This document shows positions 25,322-36,532 of a DNA stretch of 64,000 bases, piece after piece. Every line of letters begins with the position of its first letter. The stretch's first letter is position 1. Origin of the DNA: Hericium rajendrae (taxonomy: Eukaryota > Basidiomycota > Agaricomycetes > Russulales > Hericiaceae); NCBI GenBank assembly GCA_033439255.1, contig CM065878.1, positions 930,001 to 994,000 of the forward strand. The letters are read 5' to 3'. Made by a program: the position numbers and the translations under genes. The notes beneath the pieces were generated by a model. That model saw only the letters and a list, made by a program, of their open reading frames with translations, ran no database searches and was not told where the DNA came from.

Positions 25322-27574
25322 GAAGGTCGTGTTTACAACGTGTCAATGGGCATGGCCCAGGGAGGGGGTAGGAGGAGGGAGGAGGGAGACAAGAGAGATA
25401 GATAACCACGCGCAGTTCATTTTCAATATTCCTTTTCCATTTTCCCTTTTCCTCCGTTTCCGACTAAGCTGACAAAACCATTTTGACGTCATCACTTTCT
25501 GTCAAAAGTACTTGTCCTACCTCTCCCTTTACCCTGCACCATCCTCTCTTCCCTCCTTCGTCACCATTTCCTCGCTGCTCCATCTTCCTCACTATCTCTC
25601 TCCACCGTCGTAAATGCCATCGCCATCACTGCCTACTCTCGCCCAGCTACGCACTTATCGCACTCTTGCGCCTACCCGCCGATCGCACGGTCCAGGCTCG
25701 ACCCAGTTTCCATCATTCCAGCTCAGCCCGTGTTGCTTCCGCTCCACTGCAAACCTCGTCAAACTTCTCTTACGTTTTGCCTTTCGCTCGCTCCACAAGC
25801 CGCCGTATTTCAATATCATCTCAATTCACCTCTTCCCCAGCCTTCCCCAACCCGGTTCTCCTCCGGCCTACCCGGATCCCTCCTGCCCTCTTCAGTATCG
25901 TGCCGGCCGCCTCATCTTCCCTGCACATCGAGCGTCTCGCTCTTTCTCTTCGAAATCTCTCTCGCCACTTAAAGTCCCTCAGCATACCCACCGGCACCCG
26001 TCGTCGCCTTACCAAACGCCCTTCCCTGTCTACGGACCGACATAGAAAAGCCACGTTCCCTCAATGCTCCCCACACTCCCGTTCGCCCGGAGCGAGACCG
26101 CGATCGAATGCGCCGAGAACGAGATCGTGCCGCCCGATCGGCGCCCTGGGTCTGCCTGGGGCGTCGCACCTCTGCCTCCGTGCGTCGTCGCTCTCGGACG
26201 CTGCTCAGTCAGCGCGCACATTCGTCGCTCCCGAGGCTTGTCTTCCGGTCGGACGCGCTCCGTCGGGCCTCGGCGCGTCGACGCGACTCGACGCTGTGCT
26301 ACGTCTCCTATGCGACCTCCGGCGCCGCGTTCTCGATCTTATCGCGACGGAACCATCTCCCGACATGAATGAATGAACGCTCCGCGCCGACTCTGTGCCT
26401 TCCGGCCTCTCGCAGTCTCTGACTGCGGAGACGAATATATTGCGGACCCACCAATACAAGCATCCTGGATCTCCCGCCGCCGCCGATCTCGTCGCTCGGC
26501 CCTCGTCGCGTCGCCCGGCTCTTATAGAAATACCCAGCCTTATCTCGTCATCTCACGCAGTTCTCACGCACGCACGAATGCAGCCCAACAACTCGCCCAC
26601 GGGCCCGCACAGGCCTATCTCGACAGGCACGTCGCACCGATGCTTCACTCACGCGTACACATACAAGGCACGACATCTCGGCAGCAATTCCGTCCTTCAT
26701 TCCTGCAAGCTCCACTTCGACGCGCGCGGTGCGTCGTGCGCCATTCCTGACTGACCTGCCGATTGTCCCGAATGGCGACGCGGCTTGCGCTGGCGCGTCG
26801 GCCTTCCCCTTGCGTCGACGCGCGCGTTGTCTTCGTCGGCGCGTGCGAGTTTGCGCGGGCTCAGTAAGTAGGGGATTGGTATATTCGTATCCGGTCTGCA
26901 ATGGAATGCGCTTCGGCTGATGTGTAGCGTGCATCGCGAGGACCGCACAGGCCTTCTTCCTCTTTATGTCGACACGCCCTGGTTTCTACGCGCCACGGCT
27001 CCCACGCACGCAAGCTGGACTCCACGAATTAGACTTGGAAGATGGTCACTAGCGAAATTCGGTGTTCAGGCGTTCAGGTTCGGAGAGGATTTGTGATGCA
27101 ATTAAATGGACGCAGGACGTGTTGACGTGCGCAGATGTGGGGTGTTGTGTTGTGTCGGGAGTTTCGCGGCATGGTGAGTAACTGATTTCGTTCTTCGATA
27201 CCGGGTTTGGTCTTTCATTGCAGAGGCAATGCGACTGAAGATAGGGCGGTGGGCCGATGCTGTGGGAGCATCGGTGCGGCACTGCGAATCTTTAGACCGC
27301 ATTTGGCTTCAGAGGGGTGCGTGCATGTTCGGAAGACCATGGCATTTACCTATGCTGATGGTCTGCAGGCCGTTCTGATCTTGATCTGTCAAAAGGTTGA
27401 TAAGAGCGGGGGTCCTCATCCCGACACCCTGTACGTAGACGTTTGCAATGGAAGGTATGAGGCCTATATGAGGGTTCCGAATGAACATGATCATCGCCGA
27501 TCCATTTCAGTCTGCAGATTCTACCCCAATCCCCGCGCGTGGGCGCAGGATTGTCATTACGCTGATATGCCCCT
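25322..27574. other. GC- and pyrimidine-rich tract without recognised gene
   Basis: About 2.25 kb. The part next to 25321 is the CBM21 gene's promoter and leader. From 25500 to 26950 the plus strand is rich in CT runs, and several frames are open at once because of composition. The longest frame (25483-26376) begins at a non-ATG codon. I found no domain and no splice-supported model. An untranslated leader or non-coding transcript is possible. Confidence 0.5.
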
Positions 27575-27608
27575 CACTGAGCGCCACGAACCGCACGAAT
27601 TTCGCCAT
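27575..27608 (+). repeat. Left terminal inverted repeat of the CACTA element
   Basis: Begins CACTGAGCG. The first 9 bp are identical to the right end in reverse complement, and 15 of the next 25 positions also match. Confidence 0.8.
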
Positions 27609-28007
27609 GTATTTCACGCCAAATTTGAGTGGAAGTCGCTATGTTCGACAGTGGTTTTCACGTTGTAGATGTGAAATAATGCCGAAAATGGCGTGAAATT
27701 GTAGTGCACAAATTCATGTAGTTTCTGTCTGTTTCGTGTAGTCGATTTCACTGTGCTTTGCGGAATTTCACTGTCAGGCCGAATCATCATACAGAGTGAA
27801 TTTCGCACTGACTTAACGGGAATTTTGCGCATGCACTCCGGATGCTGGGAGGGCACTAACGGCATGAATTTTACACTGAAACCGCCGAGATTTCACGCGC
27901 ACATTCATGGAGTTGGCAAGTACGGTATATTGACAATAGATAAACAATAGATACATGCGATGGAGTCGCTGATTAGCTATACGTAGTCAGACTGGATCAA
28001 ATCGCCT

Positions 28008-29041
28008 TCAGTCCGACATCTCCGGTGGGTCTTCACTTTCAGCACTGGAGTCACTACCACTCGAGATGCCCGCCTCGGAGTCATCGTCATCAATAGACGG
28101 CTGCTCAGCTGAGGCTGGGGAGGCCTGCGAGTGAGTCCCAGACAATGGGGTCCGGCGGGTGCGCCGTTCACGTCGCTTGCGAGAACGGTAGCTATTCTCG
28201 TTGTTCAGGGATGACCGGTAGGTCTTGCGCGAAGAGAATGCGTGCTTGACCAGGTGCTCTGCACCCCAGTTGTTCCGACAGCTACGGAGGATCGGACACT
28301 CCTCCTCAATCTAGAATTGAATGGTGAGCCAACTCGGGACCTGAGATAAGATACAATTTTTGACGACGCACCGCAGCGTAGAGGTTTGTTACCTTATGCG
28401 ACCTCTGATCCTTGAAGATGCGCTTCATGTCGAAACGAGCGCCGTCCATGTTATACCTGACCGATGCCTAGGAAGGATCAGTGATGACTGATAAACACAA
28501 TCGAGACAGATGATGACGCACCCGTATTGCATTCCACTCGTCATCATGCTCTTCGCCGGCGAGGTGCAATAGCTCTCGCAGATCCGCAATAGCGATCTTA
28601 GAAAGATTCCGTGGGCGCTCGATCGAGTCGTTGGCCGGGAAGTCCTGGCTTGGTTGAGAAGAATTATTGTCGGCCTTGCTCAACTCGTATTGTGCAGCAT
28701 CTCGTTCGGCTTTTGCCTGATCAAGCTGCTCTGAAGTATGTATGTGAGTTTTTGGTAAATGTTGAATATTGTGCACACGCACCTTTGAGACCACGGACTT
28801 CTTCGCTATCATCAGGATGCTCAACGGTGGCATCTTCCTGAGCTCGCTGTGCAGCTTTGTCTGCCCGCTTTCGTTTGGCCTCCTCCCGCACCTTCTTGGC
28901 AAGTAGATCAGCATTCTTGTCTCTCTTCGCCTGTGCGACCTTCCGCGAGTCACGCTTGCTACGCTTCCCCAAGTCTGCAGCTGCGCTGGGGCCTGCGGCC
29001 CTAGCACTAGTATCGTCTTGAGCTGAACGAGTGCGAGTCAT
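28008..29041 (-). CDS. CACTA accessory protein, function unknown
   Basis: Carried inside the transposon and transcribed away from the transposase. Four exons keep phase: 29041-28783, 28730-28522, 28467-28393, 28310-28008, giving 281 residues. The N-terminal third is Lys/Arg/Ala-rich and probably a coiled coil (RSKRDSRKVAQAKRDKNADL, then QLDQAKAERDAAQYEL). A middle block (IADLRELLHLAGEEHDDEWN, then ASVRYNMDGARFDMKRIFKD) leads to a possible DNA-binding block CPILRSCRNNWGAEHLVKHA. The tail is first basic (RSRKRRERRTRR), then acidic and Ser-rich. Plant CACTA elements encode a second DNA-binding protein (TnpA) besides the transposase. By position this could play that role, but no homology was recognised. 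Confidence 0.75.
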
Positions 29042-29501
29042 GTCAGAGAAAAGAAACGACGTCGCCCAGCAACGTGGTCGGCATTTGGTATAGAAGACGA
29101 GTCACAAGGGAGTGGATGATGGAAGATGGGATGCACTTTGACGACCTTAAGCTTCAAGCTTAAGTTATCGCTGCTGCTGGTGGAGCAGTGGGGCCTACCC
29201 AAAGGGGAATGACATCATTCCAGCTGTCGTCCGAATGCACGAGCACCAGCCCAACTTGGATACTCATGTCTCGACCGCATTACTTACTTGTCTGTACGAC
29301 GACCAGCTCTTCATATATCTCTATCGACACCGGTTCCGATTACTCCTTAGGTCTGCCACAGTACCTCAAAGCATTCTGATCTCTCTATCTACCAAGGTAA
29401 ATGTCAACCTCATGATTTTGTGTGACCGAAGTCGACTGACATTAGTACTAGCCTGTCATCTTTTTTTTTTCAAACGTCCGTCAGTTGTGCATGACAATGT
29501 C
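29042..29501. promoter_or_regulatory. Bidirectional promoter region inside the transposon
   Basis: The 460 bp between the divergent starts of the accessory gene and transposase. Contains AAGCTTCAAGCTTAAG near 29150, a near-palindrome, and a run of 12 T near 29460. Confidence 0.5.
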
Positions 29502-32500
29502 ATGGTTTGCCCCTGCGGATGCAAGCGTGACATTAGCAAGAGACAGCAGCTACGCCATTTTCAAGGACAGGGAACGGCTTCAGTTCTTGCCGCTCGACGG
29601 CGCAGCCAGGCGCTTGATCGTGTTCGACAGCGCGCGGTTGTTAATCGCGCACACCATCGACCGTGCAGCTATCCGCCCACACGGTCGCCAGACGAGCCGG
29701 ATACATACCTGGAGACCGAGCCACCACCAGCCCCGATATCATGCACAGAGCCTGCCCTCGATACCGGCGACACATCCACACCTTTCCCTGATGTTGGTTC
29801 ACCACAATCTCGGCGTCTTCCGGGCATGGTCGATGAGGTTTTCTCCCTGTCGAGCGACTCAGATACCGATTCAGATCAATCTGATATGGAAGATTTTGAC
29901 CGTACCGAGCGATGGTCAGACGATGAGCCCGACAACGTTGATGGGTTGGATAGCGCCGAGGTACCGTCATGGTTGAGGGGATTGGGTTCGGGGGAGATCC
30001 TTGAGGAAGAATTTGAGGCAGAGGCAATGTCTCGAGGTAAGTTTTTGCAGAGTAAACATTGTTTTGTGCTAATCAAAGTATTGTAGGTTACGCTTTATCT
30101 GAAGATGACATGAGGTCGGTCCGTGCCCACAATGTGCGTGTTGGTCTCGGTTTGGGTGCGCGTTCGTATGCGATGCTTCAGCGCGGGTTCCCGGAGCTCT
30201 CAGACCTCTTGTCACTGCAACGGTTGCAGACACGTATTGCCTTTCTCTCTGGCATCAAACCTGTCAAATATTCATGCTGTATCAATTCCTGCTGTTGTTT
30301 CACAGGCTCCTATGAATCATTTAGTGCCTGTCCGTATTGCAGCGAGCCTCGTTACAATGCACGCTGTCGGCCAAGAAAGACATTCTCATATCTTCCGCTC
30401 ATCCCACGCCTTGTGAATATGTTCTTGGATAAATCTGTTGTCGAGACGATGAAGTACCGCGCCAATTACCCCCACGGACAAGGTCCAATCGAGGATGTCT
30501 TTGACGGAACGACATATCACCATTTGCTGCATACGAAGGTTACTATTGGTGGAGATATCCTTCCACACACCTTTTTTTCGCAGCCGAGTGACATCGCAAT
30601 GGGTATCTCAACAGATGGCTTCTGTCCATTCAAACGTCGCAAGCAGACGTGTTGGCCCATCGTCGGATTCAATTTCAATCTTCCGCCAGAGATCCGTTTC
30701 CAGCTAAACAATGTAATCTGCTTCGGCGTCATCCCAGGGCCGAGGCAACCAAAAGACATGGACTCATTTTTTGCCCCATTAGTTGACGAGTTTGTAACGC
30801 TCTCACGAGGCGTGTCTGCCTTTGACGCATCACTATGGAGGCTATTTGTTCTGCATGCTTACCTCTTCCTCATTTTTGGTGACATGCCAGCTATCGCAAA
30901 ACTGATGCGAATGAAGGGTCACAATGGTTTGTCGCCATGTCGCGCCTGTCGTATTCGTGGCATCCGTGATACTACTCGCCCCCAAACAACCACCCATTAC
31001 ACGCCACTCCATCGACATCATGGGGATTCTTACGACCCTCTCAATCTTCCGCGACGAACCCACGACCAGTTTATACGCCAGGCGATACAAGTACAGACTG
31101 CACCGGATGATGGAGAAGCTGAGCGCCGTGCCAGAGAGTTTGGCATCAAGGGAGTACCGATTCTAATCACGCTTTCAAGCCTCATATTTCCGATCTGCTT
31201 CCCTCACGATTTCATGCATGCCGTCATCGAGAATGTATTGCAGGCCCTCGTTTCCTTGTGGACAGGAACCTACAAGGGCTTAGACACGGGGTGCGAGGAC
31301 TATGAGCTCAGGCCCTCCGTCTGGAATGCGATTGGAAAAGCCTGTGCTGAAAGCGGAGATACCATTCCAGCTGCATTTGGATGTCGTGTTCCGAACATTG
31401 CGAACGAGCGCCATCATTTTATCGCAGAATCATGGCTCTTGTTTGCAAGTCTCCTCGGTCCTGTTCTCTTACGTCGCCGTTTCTCGCGCTCGACCTACTA
31501 TGAGCATTTCATTGCGCTCGTCAAGCTCATCAACAAATGCCTTCAATTGAGTTTCTCAGAGGAAGACATCATGGAGATAGAACACGGATTTGCGGGTTGG
31601 GTAACAGAATTTGAACGGTCAGTCATCTCTTCAACCTCTCACACGATATGTGCGTACTTACTCAATTTGGACACATCCTGCAGATTATACTATCAATACG
31701 ATGAGCATCGTGTTTGTGTCTGTACCCTTCCCATTCACTCGCTCCTTCATATCGCAGATGATATCCGCCAGATGGGTCCAGTTTGGTGTTACTGGGCATT
31801 CGTTATGGAACGTTTCTGCGGCTCGCTCCTTCCGGCCGTCAAAAGCAAAAGGGCACCATATACAAGTTTGGCCAATCGCGTTCGCGACATAGCACAACTC
31901 AATCAAATCAAGTTTACCTATCATTTAGATGAGGTTCTCGATCTCAGCGATCGGAGAACGGAGGAATCGACTGGTCAATGCATTGATGGCTGTAAGTCAC
32001 ACTGCACAATTTATCATGACATACATTGCGACGGAGCTGACATGCACCAAATCTCACAGATCCCGGTATCGCTCTACTAAAGCCACGTTTACAAATCTCG
32101 CCAGACCCATCTTTACGCAACAAGATTGCTGCGCATCTTACCACAAACTATGGTATTCCTCATAAGCAAGCCCTTCAGCAACTTCCCCAGACAGTTTCCC
32201 AATGGGGTAAGCTCCGATTTTACGAGAAGAGGTTCACCGTCAGAGCAAAAGAGATTGGAGAGGCAAGTGCGGGACCTTCGTCTCGGAACGCGACGTTTGT
32301 GAAGGTGCGTACAGGTTTTGGTCGCGTGTCATGCTGATTTTGCTCAGTTTGTGCTCTAGTATATTGCTGCAGTGGATCGCAATAGTCGACGGAGGAACAA
32401 ATCTCCGGATATGCAGGATAAAGTATTCTACGGCCAGGCGCTGTCCATCTTCGAGTTGGATGTGCGTTTTCCCGCACACAGGCCTTCCGAGTCGGGCGAA

Positions 32501-32734
32501 TCACAATCCTTGATCCTCGTGCTTATCGCGCCAGCCAAAGTGGACAGTAAGAACAAGCTCGGCATGCCTTACTTCAAGCAGCTTGGGACTCCGATCATTC
32601 TCGATATCAGCTGCATTGAGGAGCTTGTCGGAAGGGTGCCATCGAACGAGCCTCGCGGCTACTGGGCATTTGTCCAACGAGCAGGAGCGGCAGCACTCTT
32701 TGATGAAGCCGGAGAAGAGCTAGAAGACGGCTAA
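29502..32734 (+). CDS. CACTA transposase, Tnp2 family
   Basis: DDE-type transposase that cuts and pastes the element. Four exons keep phase (29502-30036, 30087-31991, 32060-32304, 32360-32734), about 1,019 residues. The start at 29502 precedes MVCPCGCKRD, a zinc-knuckle-like opening; the upstream frame is also open, so an earlier exon is possible. An acidic Ser/Asp linker (SSDSDTDSDQSD) follows. The core has C-x2-C groups (CPYCSEP), MGISTDGFCPF with a likely catalytic Asp, LHAYLFLIFGDMPAIAKLMR with a second Asp, and MKGHNGLSPCRACRIRGIRD, a hallmark of basidiomycete Tnp2. The block FPHDFMHAVIENVLQ follows. The C-terminal exon holds a small domain (GQALSIFELDVRFP) also seen with these transposases. 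Confidence 0.9.
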
Positions 32735-32965
32735 GGCCCATGTACTGTATCTAACCCAGAATTGCAGGCCTTTGGACCTCACTGTCCAGGTTTTTCAAAA
32801 TTTTGCAGAATCGTGAAAGTCATTAGAAAATCGAGTGAATTTCGCTTCGTGCTTCAGCACAATCACTGTACAGAGAAACGTGAGTGATTTTCACCACCAT
32901 TTCAGGTCTGTGTGAAATCAGCTTTCATGCAAGACCGACATGAAATAAGAAAGTCGTGCGATGGG

Positions 32966-32999
32966 ATAGCGAATTTCAGGGGGGTTTTATCGCTCAGTG
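32966..32999 (-). repeat. Right terminal inverted repeat of the CACTA element
   Basis: Ends CGCTCAGTG at 32999; inverted partner of 27575-27608. Confidence 0.8.
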
Positions 33000-33447
33000 A
33001 TTCGTAGGGACGGCAAGAGTGCTAGCGAGTATAGAAAAAAGAGGCGGGATGAGCGAAGCCCTCATTGTCACTTTAAATGTTCAACGTCTTGCCATACGTG
33101 GAGGAACGTGCAAATGAAGCCTTCATACCTAGGTGCCGCGGGGACGCAAAATGGCTACTATGCAGCAAGTCACCATCCGAACATACATGTGCTCTTTCTT
33201 CGACGTCCAACTTTTGAAGAAGATCGATTGCCAATAAAAGTGTCCAAATTCCTCATGTTCATGTCTCAACTGCGTTGCCACTTGTACAAAAGATCCATGA
33301 AAAAATGGGCTAACATGTTATCATATCATTGGAGTGCCCGACACTTTCGTTCACCAGGTTTACAGCTGAGATCACCAGAACACTATAGTACAAGGAACAA
33401 AACGGAACATCCTTCTGCGACACATGTGAAGAACAAACTCTCGGCGT
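33000..33447. other. Short gap between transposon and histone H4
   Basis: About 450 bp with no gene seen; holds the 3' end of histone H4, so the transposon lies close to the H4 terminator side, not its promoter. Confidence 0.6.
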
Positions 33448-34002
<555 letters not shown>

Positions 34003-34438
34003 GTTTGCTTAGGAAGTGAGGTGGTGTTGACAAGTAAAAAGGTGGAGGAACGGAGATGATGGTGGTTGAGAAGAAAGAGATGGGCGCGATGCGGCACGCT
34101 GCGTGAACTCGTTTATTGTGTTGAGCGTCACGTGTTGACGCGGACGCGTCGTGCACGCGGCGTGGGCCGCCGGCGTCGCCAGTCCTCGTCCTCGTCGTTT
34201 GCGGTCGTTGGTAAGGGTTCTCTTTAACATTCGGCTTGTTTGGAGCAGCGAGGTGTGTACTATTCTTTAGGATGTGAAGGACTGATATGATTGCGCTTTT
34301 AGGGCGTAAACACTTCAATCTGGACGATCATACATTTGTCGCGTCCATCTACGCGGCGATATCGCGATAACTTGACGGCGGACGCTACAACATACGAATC
34401 ACTTCGGTCCTAGTCTTCTCATCAAATAACCGTATACC
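34003..34438. promoter_or_regulatory. Divergent region histone H4/RIB7
   Basis: 436 bp that must carry the histone H4 promoter (minus) and the RIB7 promoter (plus). No specific element could be named with confidence. Confidence 0.55.
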
Positions 34439-35473
34439 ATGTCACCTACTACGTCCGGCCCCCCACAAATTCTTGTGGACGTCCTCGGCGCACCTGCAGA
34501 GGGAGCTGAGCCCGGCACAGCAGCCCTCCCCCTCATTTCCCCCGATTCCGAACGGCCCTTCATCACCCTTACCTTTGCCCAATCGCTCGATGCCAAAATC
34601 GCAGGCACAGGCGGGCGACAGCTCATCCTAAGCGGGGAAGAAAGCATGCGCATGACACACTGGTGAGCCGATTGCCCTCATCGCCGACACCACTCTGAGC
34701 TCGCGGCGGGCGCAAGCTAGGATGCGGACAATGCACGACGGGATCCTCATTGGGATCAACACCGCGCTCGGCGACAACCCCCAACTCAACGGTCCGTCCT
34801 CATCCCCCTTCCCTCCACCGCGCTGAACGCACCCCGCAGTCCGCCACCTTCCTTTCCCAACGCAGAACACGCACTTTCAGCACTACCACCACCCGCGCCC
34901 GATCGTCCTCGATTCCCAGCTGCGCCTCCTGCCAACATGCAAGCTCGTCGCAAACGCTGCGAAGGGCGCCGGCGTGCAGCCCTGGCTCGTCTCCGCGCCC
35001 CCGCCGAAGGCGGACGGCTTCTTCGCGGAGGACGGCGCGGAGGAGCGCGTGCGCGAGTGGGAAGAGCGCCGCGCCGTGCTGGAGGAGGCCGGCGCGCGCG
35101 TTATTCTCGTCGAGCGCGAGACACTGCGTACGTCCGGTCCTGCTATGCCGGCTGCTTGCTGACCTTCGGGGAAGACCCAGAGCTCCCGCCGACGAGTGGC
35201 GATCTGCCCCTTCCTGCGGTGCTACACGCGCTCAAGGAAGCAGGGATCAATTCCCTCATGGTCGAAGGCGGCGCGCGGATTATCCAGTCGTTCCTCTCTG
35301 CATCGGGCACGGACGGGCTCGTGGACCGCCTGATCGTCACAATTGCGCCGGTTGTCGTCGGGAGCGATGGGGTCGGATACAACGAGGGACTGGAGCGCGT
35401 GCCGGGGCTGCTACATGTGCGGACGGAGGTGGTGGGCAAAGACGTGGTGTTCGGCATGAAGGTCGTTACGTGA
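34439..35473 (+). CDS. RIB7: Diaminohydroxyribosylaminopyrimidine-phosphate reductase (RIB7)
   Basis: NADPH-dependent reduction of the ribosyl side chain in the second step of fungal riboflavin synthesis. Four exons keep phase (34439-34662, 34721-34791, 34840-35127, 35181-35473), 291 residues. Blocks of the RibD C-terminal/DHFR-like fold: PFITLTFAQSLDAKIAG, the short MRTMHDGILIGINTALGDNP block encoded by exon 2, HHPRPIVLDSQLRL, and the cofactor-binding SLMVEGGARIIQSFL followed by DRLIVTIAPVVVG. Length is slightly above yeast Rib7 (244) because of a charged, Ala-rich insert around residues 150-180. No clustering with other riboflavin genes. Confidence 0.95.
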
Positions 35474-36532
35474 TGGACACGACGTATGAGCGGTTCATCG
35501 TTTTGCTGTTCTGCGTCGGTGCTGATACCTAAATGCAGAAGACTATGCTTACTGTTTCATGCTTTATATTTCTAATCAAAATGGATTAGCGCCGAGCATA
35601 TGTCCATACGCACACTCGCCCAGGCTGTCCCCTCATATCCCCAATAGCCTTGGGGATACCATACACTCTCGAATATAGGCGGTTGTAGCTTACAACGGGG
35701 TTCCAGATGCGTCTTCATTGAGGAGGCGCATGTTTGGTCATGGATCTTCGTATCTTGGGGACTGGTCGACAATTCCTCGCCGTCTATCTTCTGATGAGCT
35801 TTCCAGAACGTATACAAACGTCATGTTCTGCATATCACAGACTGTTTCATCAAGTCCGATAAATTCATCTGAAGCACCGCATCCTGTGTCTGGCGAATCA
35901 CGTCGAATTTGATGGGGCAATACTCCTACGACCTTGTAAGCAATTGCCACGTCGCCGTGCTCACATGCAGAAACTATAGTCGAACAACATACCACTGAGT
36001 GGTAGATATATTTATGAATAACGACATGGTGGTAATACATACATCACATGGATTATCTACTCTATGAGTGAAAAATGCCCAGGCGAGAAAAAGCCATGAA
36101 AAAGCCATGACGAGAAATTCTGGCTAAAACGCAAATTTCTGAAAATAAGCGCAAACAACGCTGAGACGAGCTCAACAACTCAAGCGAACATTGAATGTCG
36201 AAAAAGAAGCATAATCGAAATAAAGTACGAAGATAGAAACAGAAAGATGGCGATGAGGTCTGATTTTGACGATGATGGAGCTTGAGGCGGATGGATATTG
36301 CTGGAGAACATTCAAGGGAGTGTGATAAATTGACAGATCGTGGTGATGATAAACTTGACGTTGCGAGATTGTTGGTTGATACGTTCCGATATTTGCAGTG
36401 ATTAAGAGCCTTGTGGGGTTTTTGATATTGGAAGACGATGAGATGATGAGATGCCCGAGACGACGTTGAGATAAACCGGAGAAATATTGCACGTGCTTGA
36501 TGCTGCGGATCGTCGTGAAAAGGAGACGCCTT
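35474..36532. other. Convergent gap RIB7/PUF
   Basis: About 1.06 kb between the 3' ends of RIB7 and the PUF gene. Two overlapping minus-strand open frames (35572-35817 and 35738-36040) look somewhat protein-like but show no domain. The rest is AT-richer and empty. Confidence 0.5.

Larger units (their letters stand above)
27575..32999 (+). mobile_element. CACTA (EnSpm) DNA transposon, apparently whole
   Basis: A 5.4 kb class II element. Termini are CACTGAGCG at 27575 and its reverse complement CGCTCAGTG at 32991-32999. Terminal inverted repeats extend imperfectly over about 34 bp, and subterminal regions on both sides are crowded with short motifs of the GAATTTC/TTTCAC/GTGAAA kind, as expected for CACTA transposase-binding repeats. 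It carries two divergent genes: a tnp2-type transposase (plus) and an unknown accessory gene (minus). All exon phases check out in both and no internal stop is forced, so the element looks recently active or under selection. A 3-bp target duplication is not evident (CCT left, ATT right). Confidence 0.88.

Noticed and set aside
25483-26376. 297-codon open frame on plus
   Set aside because: It begins at a TTG, is very Ser/Pro/Arg-rich, overlaps other equally long open frames and has no domain. Composition explains it.
27572-33002. Target-site duplication at the CACTA ends
   Set aside because: Three bases on the left (CCT) and right (ATT) do not match, so no duplication is claimed.
35572-36040. 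Two overlapping minus-strand frames after RIB7
   Set aside because: No recognised family, and neither has clear splice support; left as unassigned.
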